Assembly (NCBI RefSeq): GCF_035440685.1
Contig: NZ_DAORMW010000013.1
Length of the DNA stretch: 64,000 bases
Source: Accumulibacter appositus
GTDB taxonomy: Bacteria; Pseudomonadota; Gammaproteobacteria; Burkholderiales; Rhodocyclaceae
Strand: one strand, 5' to 3'
Within the stretch, counting starts at the first letter, position 1. Every line of letters starts with the position of its first letter. The notes under the pieces were generated by a model. It searched no databases and was not told where the DNA came from. It saw only the letters and a program-made list of their open reading frames with translations. A program made the translations under genes and the position numbers. Positions 41,739-50,343 of this stretch are shown one piece after another.

Positions 41739-43004
41739 TCAGCGAACCCGGCGAACGTTTGCCCCCAACTGTCCGAGTTTCTCCTCGATACGCTCGTAAC
41801 CCCGGTCGAGATGATAGATGCGCTCGATCTGTGTTTCACCTTGCGCCACCAGGCCGGCAATGACCAGGCTGGCTGAGGCGCGCAGGTCGGTGGCCATGAC
41901 CGTTGCTCCGTCGAGATGGTCGACGCCGGTGACCATCGCGTTACTGGCATCGATCTTGATATCCGCACCTAGGCGGATCAATTCCACGGCGTGCATGAAG
42001 CGATTCTCGAAGATCGTTTCGCGGATCACCGCCGATCCTTCTGCGACGCAGTTGATGGCCATGAACTGGGCTTGCATGTCGGTTGGGAAAGCCGGGTAGG
42101 GCGAGGTGCGGATGCTGACCGCTTTCAGCCGCGGAGGTGCCTGCAGGGTGATGGCGGCGCGCTCGCTGCGCACTTCGCAGCCGGCGTCGAACAGCTTGTC
42201 GAGCACCGCATCGAGATAGGCAGCCGAGGTGTTGGTCAGACGAATGTGACCCCCGGTCGCCGCGGCCGCACAAAGATAGGTTCCCGTCTCGATGCGATCA
42301 GCCATGATCGCATGCGTGGCGCCGTGCAGGCGCTTGACTCCCTGGATGCGGATCTTGTCGGTACCGGCACCGGCAATCTGTGCGCCCATCGAAACCAGGC
42401 AGTTGGCCAGATCGACCACCTCGGGTTCGCGAGCCGCGTTCTCAATCACCGTTTCGCCCCTGGCCAGTACTGCGGCCATCATCAGGTTCTCGGTGCCGGT
42501 CACCGTGACCATGTCGGTGAAGATGCGCGCGCCGCTCAGCCCGCGCTGTGCAGGAGCCGCCGTGGCATGGATATAGCCATGCTCGACGTGCAGCTCCGCG
42601 CCCATCGCCTGTAGGCCCTTGATGTGCTGTTCGACAGGTCGGGCGCCGATCGCACAGCCGCCAGGCAGCGACACCCGTGCTTCGCCATGACGCGCCAGGA
42701 GGGGGCCGAGGACCAGAATCGCTGCGCGCATGGTCTTGACCATATCGTAGGGGGCGAGCGGGTTGTCCAGCCCGCGACTGTTCAAGACCAGTCCGTCGGC
42801 ACCAAGGTCCTCGACCTTGACCCCCATCTGCACCAGCAAGCGGAGCATGGTGGCGATGTCCTTGAGCCGTGGCACGTTGGTCAGATGCAGCGGCTCGGAA
42901 GAAAGCAGGCTGGCGCAGAGGATCGGTAGTGCGGCGTTTTTGGCGCCGGAAATGGCGATTTCTCCGGAAAGGGGCGTGCCGCCCTTGATCAGTAACTTAT
43001 CCAC
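41739..43004 (-). CDS. murA: UDP-N-acetylglucosamine 1-carboxyvinyltransferase
   Basis: MurA transfers enolpyruvate to UDP-GlcNAc, the first committed step of peptidoglycan synthesis. The N-terminal ISGAKNAALPILCASLL contains the substrate Lys-Asn pair. The catalytic Cys lies in LPGGCAIGARPVEQHIKGL (fosfomycin target), and TSPYPAFPTDMQAQFMA and RFMHAVELIRLGADI are also typical. I use GTG 43004 (VDKLLIKGG), which fits the family start and has GGAG 8 bases upstream; GTG 43013 is also open. It overlaps the end of the bolA-type gene. Confidence 0.96.
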   Translation of the reverse strand: MDKLLIKGGTPLSGEIAISGAKNAALPILCASLLSSEPLHLTNVPRLKDIATMLRLLVQMGVKVEDLGADGLVLNSRGLDNPLAPYDMVKTMRAAILVLGPLLARHGEARVSLPGGCAIGARPVEQHIKGLQAMGAELHVEHGYIHATAAPAQRGLSGARIFTDMVTVTGTENLMMAAVLARGETVIENAAREPEVVDLANCLVSMGAQIAGAGTDKIRIQGVKRLHGATHAIMADRIETGTYLCAAAATGGHIRLTNTSAAYLDAVLDKLFDAGCEVRSERAAITLQAPPRLKAVSIRTSPYPAFPTDMQAQFMAINCVAEGSAVIRETIFENRFMHAVELIRLGADIKIDASNAMVTGVDHLDGATVMATDLRASASLVIAGLVAQGETQIERIYHLDRGYERIEEKLGQLGANVRRVR

Positions 43005-43242
43005 GCGTCGCACTCCATTCTTCTGGGGTCTGCGTTTTCATCGACAGCGCATGTAGTTCGCCACTGTCGAAATGCTGCCGCAGCACTCCATTCACCGCTT
43101 GCTGTCGTTGCACGCGGTTCTTGCCGACGAACTCGCTGCTGACGATCAGGGCTTCGAAATGCTGGCCATCGCCGGCGACTTCCAGATGTTGGCAGGAAAT
43201 GCCTGCGGCGATGATGGCTTGGACTTGTTCAGGGTGCATCAT
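42997..43242 (-). CDS. BolA/IbaG family protein
   Basis: An 81-residue BolA-fold protein, PEQVQAIIAAGISCQHLEVAG, then GDGQHFEALIVSSEFVGKNRVQRQQAVN and a C-terminal GELHALSMKTQTPEEW. The His in DGQHFE and the FVGKNRVQRQ helix-turn-helix-like block are family landmarks. The cysteine and position beside murA point to the IbaG/YrbA branch, implicated in Fe-S and envelope homeostasis through monothiol glutaredoxins. It overlaps murA's start and is 3 bases from the ABC permease gene. Confidence 0.9.
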   Translation of the reverse strand: MMHPEQVQAIIAAGISCQHLEVAGDGQHFEALIVSSEFVGKNRVQRQQAVNGVLRQHFDSGELHALSMKTQTPEEWSATRG

Positions 43243-43245
43243 GAG

Positions 43246-44001
43246 TCAGGACCTCAGTTTGTAGCCGCTCCTGAGCAGCGCCAGCGTCGCGGCCGAGACC
43301 AGCAGGAGACTTGCGGTGACCACTACCAGGCTGTTTTCCGGAGCCACGTCGGAGACGCCGAAAAAGCCGAAGCGAAAGCCGTCGATCATATAGAAGACGG
43401 GATTGAAGCGAGAAACCAGCTGCCAGAACTCAGGCAGTGAATGAATCGAGTAGAAGACGCCGGAGAGCATGGTCAGCGGCAGGATCAGGAAGTTCTGAAA
43501 GCCCGCCAGCTGGTCGAACTTGTCGGCCCAGATGCCGGCGATCATTCCCAGTGTTCCCATGATCCCGCCACCAAGGACGATGAACAGCAAAATCCAGTGT
43601 GGCGCGACGAAAGTCAGCGGTGCGAACCACATCGTCACCAGCAGTACGCCGAGCCCGACCATCACCCCGCGCAGCATTGCTGCAACGACATAGGCGAGAA
43701 AGAACTCGACGTAGGAGATCGGCGGCAGCAGAACGAAAACCACGCTGCCGGTGACCTTCGACTGGATCAGGCTTGACGAGCTGTTGGCGAAAGCGTTTTG
43801 CAGGGCCGACATGATGACCAGGCCAGGAATCAGAAAGGCGCCGTAAGGGACGCCGTGCACTTGTACGTGCGACTCCAGGACATGCGAGAAAATCAGCAAG
43901 TAGAGCAGCGCGGTCAGCACCGGCGCGCCGACGGTCTGGAAGCTGACTTTCCAGAAGCGCAGCAGTTCCTTGTAGAGTAGGGTGCGGAAGCCGCTCAACA
44001 C
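43246..44001 (-). CDS. ABC-2 type permease (YadH-like)
   Basis: 251 residues with six hydrophobic segments. An N-terminal amphipathic region (LLYKELLRFWKVSFQTVGAPV) precedes membrane helices including LTALLYLLIFSHVL, ILLFIVLGGGIMGTLGMIAGI and LPLTMLSGVFYSIHSLPEFW. The loop before the last helix (FNPVFYMIDGFRFGFFGV) is characteristic of ABC-2 exporters of the YadH/NodJ kind. It starts at GTG 44001, overlapping the ATPase gene by 7 bases. The substrate is unknown; location between the mla genes and murA suggests an envelope compound. Confidence 0.88.
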   Translation of the reverse strand: MLSGFRTLLYKELLRFWKVSFQTVGAPVLTALLYLLIFSHVLESHVQVHGVPYGAFLIPGLVIMSALQNAFANSSSSLIQSKVTGSVVFVLLPPISYVEFFLAYVVAAMLRGVMVGLGVLLVTMWFAPLTFVAPHWILLFIVLGGGIMGTLGMIAGIWADKFDQLAGFQNFLILPLTMLSGVFYSIHSLPEFWQLVSRFNPVFYMIDGFRFGFFGVSDVAPENSLVVVTASLLLVSAATLALLRSGYKLRS

Positions 44002-44918
44002 GGCGTGCGCTCGCTGACACGGCCTTCCTGCATGACGCCGAGGAAGACGTCTTCGAGGTCGGTTTGCGTCAGGCGTAGGTCTTCAATCACGCAGCCGCCG
44101 ACGCGCAAAGCGGCCAGCAGCGGTTCCAGTTCGTCGAGAGTGGCGAGGTGGAAGGTCCAGATGCCGCCATTTTCGGTTGCACGGGCCTGCAATGCGGGTG
44201 GCAGCTGTACCGCTCCGGCCAGGCGCAGGTTCAGCGTCTGGCCGGAGAAGCGCGCCAGCAGGTTACGCGTCGTGTCCAGGGCCACCACTTTGCCCGCCTT
44301 GAGCATCGCGATGCGCGCACACAAGGCTTCGGCTTCCTCCAGGTAGTGGGTGGTCAGGATCACCGTGTGGCCGTCGTGATTAAGGCGCCGGATGAATTGC
44401 CACAGGCCCTGGCGCAATTCGACGTCGACGCCGGCGGTCGGCTCGTCGAGGACGATTACCGGCGGCTTGTGGACCAACGCCTGGGCGACCAGAACGCGCC
44501 GCTTCATGCCACCGGACAGGCGGCGCATATTGGTGTCGGCCTTGGCAGTCAGATCGAGGTTGGCGAGAATCTCGTCGATCCAGTCGTCATTGTGACGAAT
44601 GCCAAAGTAGCCGGACTGGATACGCAGGGTTTCCCGGACCGAGAAGAAGGGGTCGAAAACCAGTTCCTGCGGCACCACACCAAGCCGGCGTCGGGCTTCG
44701 CGATAATCGCCGAGCACGTCGTGACCCATCACTGTGAGCTGGCCGGCGTCAGGGCGAACGAGACCGGCGAGGCACGAAATCAGCGTTGTCTTGCCGGCCC
44801 CGTTCGGGCCGAGCAGACCGAAGAACTCACCCTCGCCAATTTGCAGCGAAACACCGGCCAGCGCGCGCAGCGAGCCAAAGCGCTTTTCGACCTGAGAAAT
44901 GGCGACGGCGACGCTCAT
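43995..44918 (-). CDS. ABC transporter ATPase (YadG-like)
   Basis: 307 residues. Walker A is GPNGAGKTTL, the signature is RLSGGMKRRVLVAQAL, Walker B is VIVLDEPTAGVD, and the H-loop is in ILTTHYLEEAE. A C-terminal extension of about 90 residues after the ATPase core is typical of exporters pairing with ABC-2 permeases. It probably forms a dimer with the permease encoded just downstream (7-base overlap). It is 36 bases after mlaB, within the same minus-strand operon as the Mla genes. Confidence 0.9.
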   Translation of the reverse strand: MSVAVAISQVEKRFGSLRALAGVSLQIGEGEFFGLLGPNGAGKTTLISCLAGLVRPDAGQLTVMGHDVLGDYREARRRLGVVPQELVFDPFFSVRETLRIQSGYFGIRHNDDWIDEILANLDLTAKADTNMRRLSGGMKRRVLVAQALVHKPPVIVLDEPTAGVDVELRQGLWQFIRRLNHDGHTVILTTHYLEEAEALCARIAMLKAGKVVALDTTRNLLARFSGQTLNLRLAGAVQLPPALQARATENGGIWTFHLATLDELEPLLAALRVGGCVIEDLRLTQTDLEDVFLGVMQEGRVSERTPC

Positions 44919-44954
44919 GGCATCGAGTGGGTGTCGAAGCTGCTGCCTCGCCGT

Positions 44955-45248
44955 TCAGGCGAGTGGAAGCAGTTCGGAGACGCCGTATAGCGCTGCCAGG
45001 CTGATCAAGCTTGCTGGCGGGTTGACGACGCGCAAGCTGAGCGCATGTTCAGCGGCCTTGCGCTGCCAGGCAAAGAGGGTGCTCAGGGCTGACGAATCGA
45101 CTTCGGCAACAGCGGCGAGATCAAGCAGCAAGTTCGCGGACGGCTGGCTGGCGCTCAAAAGCCTGCGCCCGGCCTCGTGAAGCTTGCGCGCGTTGGCAAT
45201 GATCATCGGCGCAGTGACGCGCAGCCGGCCTTCTGCTTGCTCGATCAC
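44955..45248 (-). CDS. mlaB: STAS-domain protein MlaB
   Basis: A 97-residue STAS protein, LRVTAPMIIANARKLHEAG, then NLLLDLAAVAEVDSSALSTLFAWQRKA and SLRVVNPPASLISLAALYGV. In Mla systems, MlaB binds the ATPase MlaF and is needed for its activity. It starts at GTG 45248 within the mlaC stop (GTGA). Sequence similarity among STAS proteins is low, so identity relies on neighbourhood. Confidence 0.88.
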   Translation of the reverse strand: MIEQAEGRLRVTAPMIIANARKLHEAGRRLLSASQPSANLLLDLAAVAEVDSSALSTLFAWQRKAAEHALSLRVVNPPASLISLAALYGVSELLPLA

Positions 45249-45859
45249 TTGCTGGAGCTTTCCAGTTGAGTATTGCGCTCCCTGAGCATCTCGATCAGGC
45301 CCTCGATACCCCCGTTGCGGACCTCCTGGGCGAACGAACCCCGGTAGTTGGTGACCAGGCTGACGCCCGCGACGATGACATCGTAAACCTTCCAGCCGTT
45401 GCCCTGTTTCTCGAGCGCGTAACTGAGCTGCACGGGCTTGCTGCCGGGCTGGACGATCTCGGTCTTGATCACCACGTCAGTCTCGGCCGCGTCGATCTTG
45501 CTCGGGCGATAGGTGATGGTCTGGTCCTTGTACGAGGTCAGCGCGTTCGAGTAGGTGCGTACCAGCAGCTTCTTGAACTCTTCCGCCAAGCGCTTTTTCT
45601 GCTCGGGCGTCGCCTTGCTCCAGTTGCGTCCGACGGCGAGTGCAGTCATGCGGTGGAAATCGAAATACGGCAGAACCTTGGTCTCGACCAGTTTGATCGC
45701 TTTTCTGGTGTCACCGCTTTGAATGTCCTTGTCCTGGCGAACGATGGTCAGGACGTCATCGGTGACCTTCTGGACCAGTGCGTCAGGCGACCCTTGCTGC
45801 GCCCACGCGCTGCCGGACAGGACAGTCAAAGCGAAAAACAACGAAAGCAGATATTTCAT
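45245..45859 (-). CDS. mlaC: Periplasmic phospholipid-binding protein MlaC
   Basis: MlaC shuttles phospholipids between the outer-membrane MlaA complex and the inner-membrane MlaFEDB. The 204-residue precursor has a signal peptide (MKYLLSLFFALTVLSGSAWA). The family blocks VETKVLPYFDFHRMTALAVGRNW, FKKLLVRTYSNALTSYKDQTI and GWKVYDVIVAGVSLVTNYRGSF follow. It overlaps mlaB by four bases and is preceded by mlaA with a 66-base gap. Confidence 0.95.
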   Translation of the reverse strand: MKYLLSLFFALTVLSGSAWAQQGSPDALVQKVTDDVLTIVRQDKDIQSGDTRKAIKLVETKVLPYFDFHRMTALAVGRNWSKATPEQKKRLAEEFKKLLVRTYSNALTSYKDQTITYRPSKIDAAETDVVIKTEIVQPGSKPVQLSYALEKQGNGWKVYDVIVAGVSLVTNYRGSFAQEVRNGGIEGLIEMLRERNTQLESSSK

Positions 45860-45925
45860 GGCATCTTTCCGTGCAATAGAGGATTCGACCCCGCGAGGCG
45901 GGTTGGCATCAGCCTGCGCGGTCGA

Positions 45926-46642
45926 TTAGTAGTCAAGTGGAATGCGTGGCGGGTCGCCGTCGAAGATCTCGTTGCGCCGGTGCTGCAGGTAGGCATCCCT
46001 GATGTACGAGTACTTGTCGAACGCCGCCTCCTCGATCACCTTGTCGGTGGGCAGGACGCTGGCGCGCAAATCAACGTAACGGACGGCAACCAGGCTGTTG
46101 CGCAGGGGTATGTTGTCCACGCGCCAGACCGGATCGTAATAGGTGTCGACCATCCAGCCGAAGGTATCGCGAGTGGTGCGCGGGCCGATGAGCGGCCAGT
46201 AGAAGTAAGGCCCGTCCGGGACCCCCCACTTGCCGAGCGTCTGGCCGAACTCCTCCGAGTGCTTGGTTAGACCCATTTCGCTGGCCACGTCGAAGACGCC
46301 ACCAATGCCGATGGTGCTGTTGATCAGCACCCGGCCGACGTCCGAAAGAGCGTCGCCTCCCTTGCCCTGCAGAAGATTATTGATCGCTGTCCACGAGTCC
46401 CAGATGTTACCGAAAAAGTTGCCCACGCCGACTTTCACCGGCAGCGGAGTCACCGCGTCGTAACCTTGCGCAACCGGTTTGATGGCCACCGTGTCGAGGC
46501 CTTCGTTGACGGCGAACATGGCGCGGTTGAAGCCCTCGAAGGGGTCTGCCGGATCATTGTTCGTACTTGCGCAGCCACTGGCGACGGTGATGGCCGTTGC
46601 ACAGACGTACGCCGATAGACGCCTTGAAAGCTGTGGTTTCAC
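45926..46642 (-). CDS. mlaA: Outer-membrane lipoprotein MlaA (VacJ)
   Basis: MlaA removes misplaced phospholipids from the outer leaflet with OmpC-type porins. The 238-residue precursor has a lipoprotein signal (SAYVCATAITVASGC, lipid Cys at residue 24). DPFEGFNRAMFAVNEGLD, GVGNFFGNIWDSWTAINNLLQGK, FGQTLGKWGVPDGPYFYWPL and RDTFGWMVDTYYDP follow, all family hallmarks. It starts at GTG 46642. In E. coli mlaA is unlinked; here, as in many betaproteobacteria, it is embedded between mlaD and mlaC. Confidence 0.95.
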   Translation of the reverse strand: MKPQLSRRLSAYVCATAITVASGCASTNNDPADPFEGFNRAMFAVNEGLDTVAIKPVAQGYDAVTPLPVKVGVGNFFGNIWDSWTAINNLLQGKGGDALSDVGRVLINSTIGIGGVFDVASEMGLTKHSEEFGQTLGKWGVPDGPYFYWPLIGPRTTRDTFGWMVDTYYDPVWRVDNIPLRNSLVAVRYVDLRASVLPTDKVIEEAAFDKYSYIRDAYLQHRRNEIFDGDPPRIPLDY

Positions 46643-46660
46643 GATCTTCCTTTCTATCTG

Positions 46661-47128
46661 CTATTCGCTCGGAGCTTCTGAAGCCTTGCTGAACATGAAC
46701 TGACTGATCAGGCTTTCCAGAACTACCGCCGACTGTGTTTTCGAGATGACATCGTTCGCGGCGAGCATTTTTTCGTCACCGCCCGGGTCAAGCCCGACGT
46801 ACTGCTCACCGAGCAGGCCCGCGGTCAGGATCAAGGCAAACGTATCTTTCGGAAAGCGATAACGCTCGTCAATATTGAACGTCACCACCGCTTCGTACTC
46901 ACTGGGATCGAAATGGATGTCGACCACCCGCCCAACGACGACACCGGCGCTCTTGACCGGCGCCCTGACTTTCAGGCCGCCGATGTTAGCAAACTTGGCC
47001 GTCACCGGGTACGTTTCGGCGAAATTTCCGGCCGACAGATTGCCGACCTTGAGCGCCAGAAAGAGCATGCCAGCCAGCCCCACGGCAACAAAAATTCCGA
47101 CCCACAGGTCGAGCAACTTGCGACTCAT
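46661..47128 (-). CDS. mlaD: MCE-domain protein MlaD
   Basis: MlaD forms a hexameric ring on the periplasmic side of MlaE and receives lipids from MlaC. It has an N-terminal membrane helix (LLDLWVGIFVAVGLAGMLFL), then one MCE domain (TYPVTAKFANIGGLKVRAPVK, VVGRVVDIHFDPSEYEAVV). The loop LTAGLLGEQYVGLDPGGD and a hydrophobic C-terminal helix (SALVLESLISQFMF type) follow. ATG 47128, with GGAGG upstream, overlaps the mlaE stop by one base. Confidence 0.95.
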   Translation of the reverse strand: MSRKLLDLWVGIFVAVGLAGMLFLALKVGNLSAGNFAETYPVTAKFANIGGLKVRAPVKSAGVVVGRVVDIHFDPSEYEAVVTFNIDERYRFPKDTFALILTAGLLGEQYVGLDPGGDEKMLAANDVISKTQSAVVLESLISQFMFSKASEAPSE

Positions 47129-47943
47129 CAAGCCTCCCGGAACATGAACGAGGTTAATACGAAGTCGAGCGCCAGGATCGCCAGTGCCGACTGGACGACG
47201 GTACTCTTGATCGAGCTAGAGACGCCTTCGGCGGTGGGTACGGCATCGTAGCCCTCGAAGACCGCAATCAGCGAAACAGCAATGCCGAAAACGAAGCTCT
47301 TGATGATGCCGCTCCAGATGTCATAGCGAAAGTCGACCGAAGCCTGCATCTGTGACCAGAAAGCGCCTTCATCGACGCCGATGAAGACCACTCCGATCAG
47401 GTAGCCACCAAAGACGCCCGCTACCGAAAACAGGGCGGCCAGCAAAGGCATCGAGATGACTCCTCCCCAGAAGCGAGGGGCGACGACGCGCGCAATCGGG
47501 TTGACCGCCATCATGTCCATCGCCGTCAGTTGCTCGGTGGCCTTCATCAGGCCGATTTCGGCGGTGATTGAGGAGCCTGCACGCGAAGCGAAGAGTAGGG
47601 CAGCAACCACCGGGCCAAGTTCCCGTACCAGCGACAACGCCACCAGAACCCCGAGCGCCTCGGCCGAGCCGTAGCGCTGCAAGGTCTCGTAGCCCTGCAT
47701 GCCGAGCACCATGCCGATGAACAGTCCCGAGACCATGATGATCAGCAGCGACTGGAATCCCGAGTAGTAGAGTTCGCGGATGGTCAGATGCAGGCGCCGA
47801 AAAGACTGCCCCGAGTAGAGCAGGAGCATGACGAAAAAACGTGCTGCAAAACCGAGTCGCTGCAGCGCGTCATTGACGCGGCGTCCGAGGCTGCTGATCC
47901 CCGACAGCAAGGCGCCGCGGTTGTTCGGCCTAGAATTGCTCAT
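47128..47943 (-). CDS. mlaE: ABC permease MlaE
   Basis: MlaE is the inner-membrane permease of the Mla lipid transporter. The 271-residue protein has five to six helices with the family motifs IIMVSGLFIGMVLGMQGYETL, LVRELGPVVAALLFASRAGSS, the EIGLMKATEQLTAMDMMAVNP coupling loop, and FVFGIAVSLIAVFEGY. It starts at ATG 47943, overlapping mlaF by four bases (ATGA); GTG 47949 is in frame two codons earlier. Confidence 0.95.
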   Translation of the reverse strand: MSNSRPNNRGALLSGISSLGRRVNDALQRLGFAARFFVMLLLYSGQSFRRLHLTIRELYYSGFQSLLIIMVSGLFIGMVLGMQGYETLQRYGSAEALGVLVALSLVRELGPVVAALLFASRAGSSITAEIGLMKATEQLTAMDMMAVNPIARVVAPRFWGGVISMPLLAALFSVAGVFGGYLIGVVFIGVDEGAFWSQMQASVDFRYDIWSGIIKSFVFGIAVSLIAVFEGYDAVPTAEGVSSSIKSTVVQSALAILALDFVLTSFMFREA

Positions 47944-48749
47944 ACACACCCTTTTCCCAGCAGTTCTTCAGTGAGCTCTTGTGCCGGATAGTGGAAGGGA
48001 ACCGGTCCGTCCGCTTGCGCGAAAACGAACTGGTGAACAAAGGGATGCTGCGACGCCCGGATTTCGTCCGGCGTACCCATGGCCACGACTTTGCCGTCCG
48101 ACATGAAGTAGATGTAATCGACGATCTGCAAGGATTCCTGAATGTCGTGAGTGACCATGATCGAGGTGGCACCCAGCGCGTCATTCAGCTTGCGAATTAG
48201 TTGCCCGATGACCCCCAGGGAGATCGGATCGAGACCGGCAAAAGGCTCATCGTACATGATCAGCATCGGGTCCAGCGCGATCGCCCGTGCCAGAGCTACC
48301 CTTCGCGCCATGCCGCCGGAGAGCTCGGCCGGCATCAGCTGGCTGGCGCCGCGCAAGCCGACCGCGTTCAGCTTGAGGAGGACCATGTCGCGGATCAATT
48401 CCTCGGGCAGGTCGCTATGCTCGCGCATCTGGTAGGCGACGTTGTCGAACACCGAGATGTCGGTGAACAGTGCACCGAACTGGAACAGCATTCCCATGCG
48501 GCGGCGTAGCGCGTACAGCTCGTCATCGCGCAATTTGGGCACTGACAGGCCGTCGACCAGCACTTCCCCGCGGCTGGGTTTTAGCTGGCCGCCGATCAGG
48601 CGCAGCAGAGTCGTCTTGCCGCAACCCGAACCACCCATGATGGCGACGACCTTCCCACGCGGGATTTGCATGCTGATGCCCTTGAGGATTGGGCGATCAT
48701 CGTAGGCGAAATCGAGATCCTCGATTTCGACAAGATTATCGTCAGACAC
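47940..48749 (-). CDS. mlaF: ABC ATPase MlaF
   Basis: MlaF powers MlaFEDB. It has Walker A GGSGCGKTTLLR, signature LSGGMARRVALARA, Walker B LIMYDEPFAGLDP and switch His in MVTHDIQESL. A short C-terminal extension (PFHYPAQELTEELLGKG) reaches across the dimer in this family. I begin at GTG 48749 (VSDDNLVEIEDLDFAYDD), with GGGA about 8 bases upstream. The open frame extends 83 codons further, but that part runs into the divergent regulator's leader and does not resemble ABC proteins. It heads the operon. Confidence 0.94.
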   Translation of the reverse strand: MSDDNLVEIEDLDFAYDDRPILKGISMQIPRGKVVAIMGGSGCGKTTLLRLIGGQLKPSRGEVLVDGLSVPKLRDDELYALRRRMGMLFQFGALFTDISVFDNVAYQMREHSDLPEELIRDMVLLKLNAVGLRGASQLMPAELSGGMARRVALARAIALDPMLIMYDEPFAGLDPISLGVIGQLIRKLNDALGATSIMVTHDIQESLQIVDYIYFMSDGKVVAMGTPDEIRASQHPFVHQFVFAQADGPVPFHYPAQELTEELLGKGCV

Positions 48750-48888
48750 TGTTGCATCCCGAGACGAAAAAACGTCAATTATACCGGATGGCCCGCGAAA
48801 GCCGCGTGAATTAGTTGTTCTCCGTGTCACCGTGAAACAATGCCGTGTTAGGCTATCCGGAAACAACGGCCTGTTTTTCATTCTTCCC

Positions 48889-50343
48889 ATGACGGAAATC
48901 TCCCTGCCTGAAAAACCCCTGCTGCTGATTGTTGACGACGACCCGCTGATCTGTGACACCTTGAGTTTTTCGCTGAGTTCGCGCTTCGAAGTGGTCACCA
49001 GTCATTCGCGCCCGCATACCCTGCAGCTGCTTCGCCAGTTGCGTCGACCGCCGGCCCTGGCGCTGGTCGATCTCGGCCTGCCGCCGCTGCCGCATCGTCC
49101 GGACGAAGGCTTTGCGCTGATCTCGGATTTGCTCAAGATCGCTCCCGATCTGCCCATCGTCGTTCTCTCCGGGCAGAGCGAGGACGGCAACGCACGGCAC
49201 GCGCGGACGCTCGGCGCCGCCGATTTTGTCGCCAAACCGTGCAACCCCGGCGATCTGCAGCAGGTTCTCCAGGGGGCGCTATCTTTTCGCGGACTCGAAG
49301 CGAAACGTCCAGCGGGCGAAGCTGCCTCGCCGCTGATCGGCAACAGCCCGGCCATCGAAAAGCTGCGGCTGCAGTTACGCCAGTATGCCGATCTGCCTTT
49401 CGCGGTGCTGATCGAAGGAGAGTCGGGCAGCGGCAAGGAGATCATCGCCTCGGCTTGTCTCCACTACGATACGTGTCGTCGCGAGAAGCCGTTTCTGGCG
49501 CTCAATTGCGCCGCGATTTCGCCGAATCTGGTTGAGGCAACGCTGTTTGGCTACGCGCGAGGCGCTTTCACCGGCGCCGTCTCCACCAAGGCGGGCTACT
49601 TCGAAGACGCGGCTGACGGCACCTTGTTCCTTGACGAAATCGGCGAACTGGCGCTCGAGCTGCAGGCCAAGCTGCTGCGGGTGCTCGAGAACGGTGAGTA
49701 TCAACGGGTCGGCGAAACGCAGCCGCGCGTTAGCCGGGCGCGGATCATCGCCGCCACCAATCGCGACCTGCGCAAGGAGGTGCGAGGCGGCAATTTCCGG
49801 GCCGATCTCTACCACCGCCTGTCGGTGTGCGCCATCGTTGCACCCCCCTTGCGCGAAATGGGCGACGACAAGCTGCTCCTGCTCGAACACTTCCGGCAGC
49901 TGTACGCGGCCCAAGCGCAGCAGCTGCCGTTCACGCTCTCCGACGCGGCACGGCACCTCTGGCTGGACTACTCTTTTCCCGGCAATGTCCGTGAGTTGCG
50001 CAATATCGTTATTCGTCTGGCCACCAAGTACTCGGGGCAGATGGTCGACGTGGCGGCGCTGGAAGCCGAGCTTGACGTACCCGACGAACCGCTGCTCGCT
50101 GCGGCCGGCGTCGCCGCTGGCGGTGACGAGGGCGACGGCGAGGCGATCATGGCGGCGGCCACGCAACGCTTGCGGCAACGCGAGGCTTTCAGTCTCGATG
50201 GCTTGCTCAAGGCCACCGAACGTGGCTATATCGAAGCTGCTCTGAAGCTGGCGCACGGTAATGTCAGTCAGGCCGCTCGCCTGCTCGGCATTCATCGCAC
50301 CACACTCTACAACCGAATGGAATCGTCGGCGCGGGAGCCTTGA
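48889..50343 (+). CDS. Sigma-54 activating response regulator
   Basis: 484 residues in three parts. A receiver domain (about 1-125) has acidic DDD (in LIVDDDPLIC), the phospho-accepting Asp in LALVDLGLPP and Lys in DFVAKPC. An AAA+ domain has Walker A GESGSGKE, the sigma-54 contact loop GAFTGA and LFLDEIGELALELQAKLLRVLE. A Fis-type helix-turn-helix ends it (GNVSQAARLLGIHRTTLYNRM). It resembles regulators of exopolysaccharide and PEP-CTERM loci. I use ATG 48889 (MTEISLPEKP). Translation runs into the ExeA-like ATPase with a one-base overlap, so it likely controls the pilus cluster with RpoN (8605). No cognate histidine kinase is in the window. Confidence 0.9.
   Translation: MTEISLPEKPLLLIVDDDPLICDTLSFSLSSRFEVVTSHSRPHTLQLLRQLRRPPALALVDLGLPPLPHRPDEGFALISDLLKIAPDLPIVVLSGQSEDGNARHARTLGAADFVAKPCNPGDLQQVLQGALSFRGLEAKRPAGEAASPLIGNSPAIEKLRLQLRQYADLPFAVLIEGESGSGKEIIASACLHYDTCRREKPFLALNCAAISPNLVEATLFGYARGAFTGAVSTKAGYFEDAADGTLFLDEIGELALELQAKLLRVLENGEYQRVGETQPRVSRARIIAATNRDLRKEVRGGNFRADLYHRLSVCAIVAPPLREMGDDKLLLLEHFRQLYAAQAQQLPFTLSDAARHLWLDYSFPGNVRELRNIVIRLATKYSGQMVDVAALEAELDVPDEPLLAAAGVAAGGDEGDGEAIMAAATQRLRQREAFSLDGLLKATERGYIEAALKLAHGNVSQAARLLGIHRTTLYNRMESSAREP

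Noticed and set aside
45266..46270. 334-residue plus-strand open frame opposite mlaC and mlaA
   Set aside because: It spans two genuine oppositely oriented genes and their gap, with no protein-like motif.
48750..48998. N-terminal extension of MlaF to 48998
   Set aside because: These 83 codons resemble no ABC protein, overlap the divergent regulator's leader, and a GTG start with a ribosome site at 48749 fits the family.
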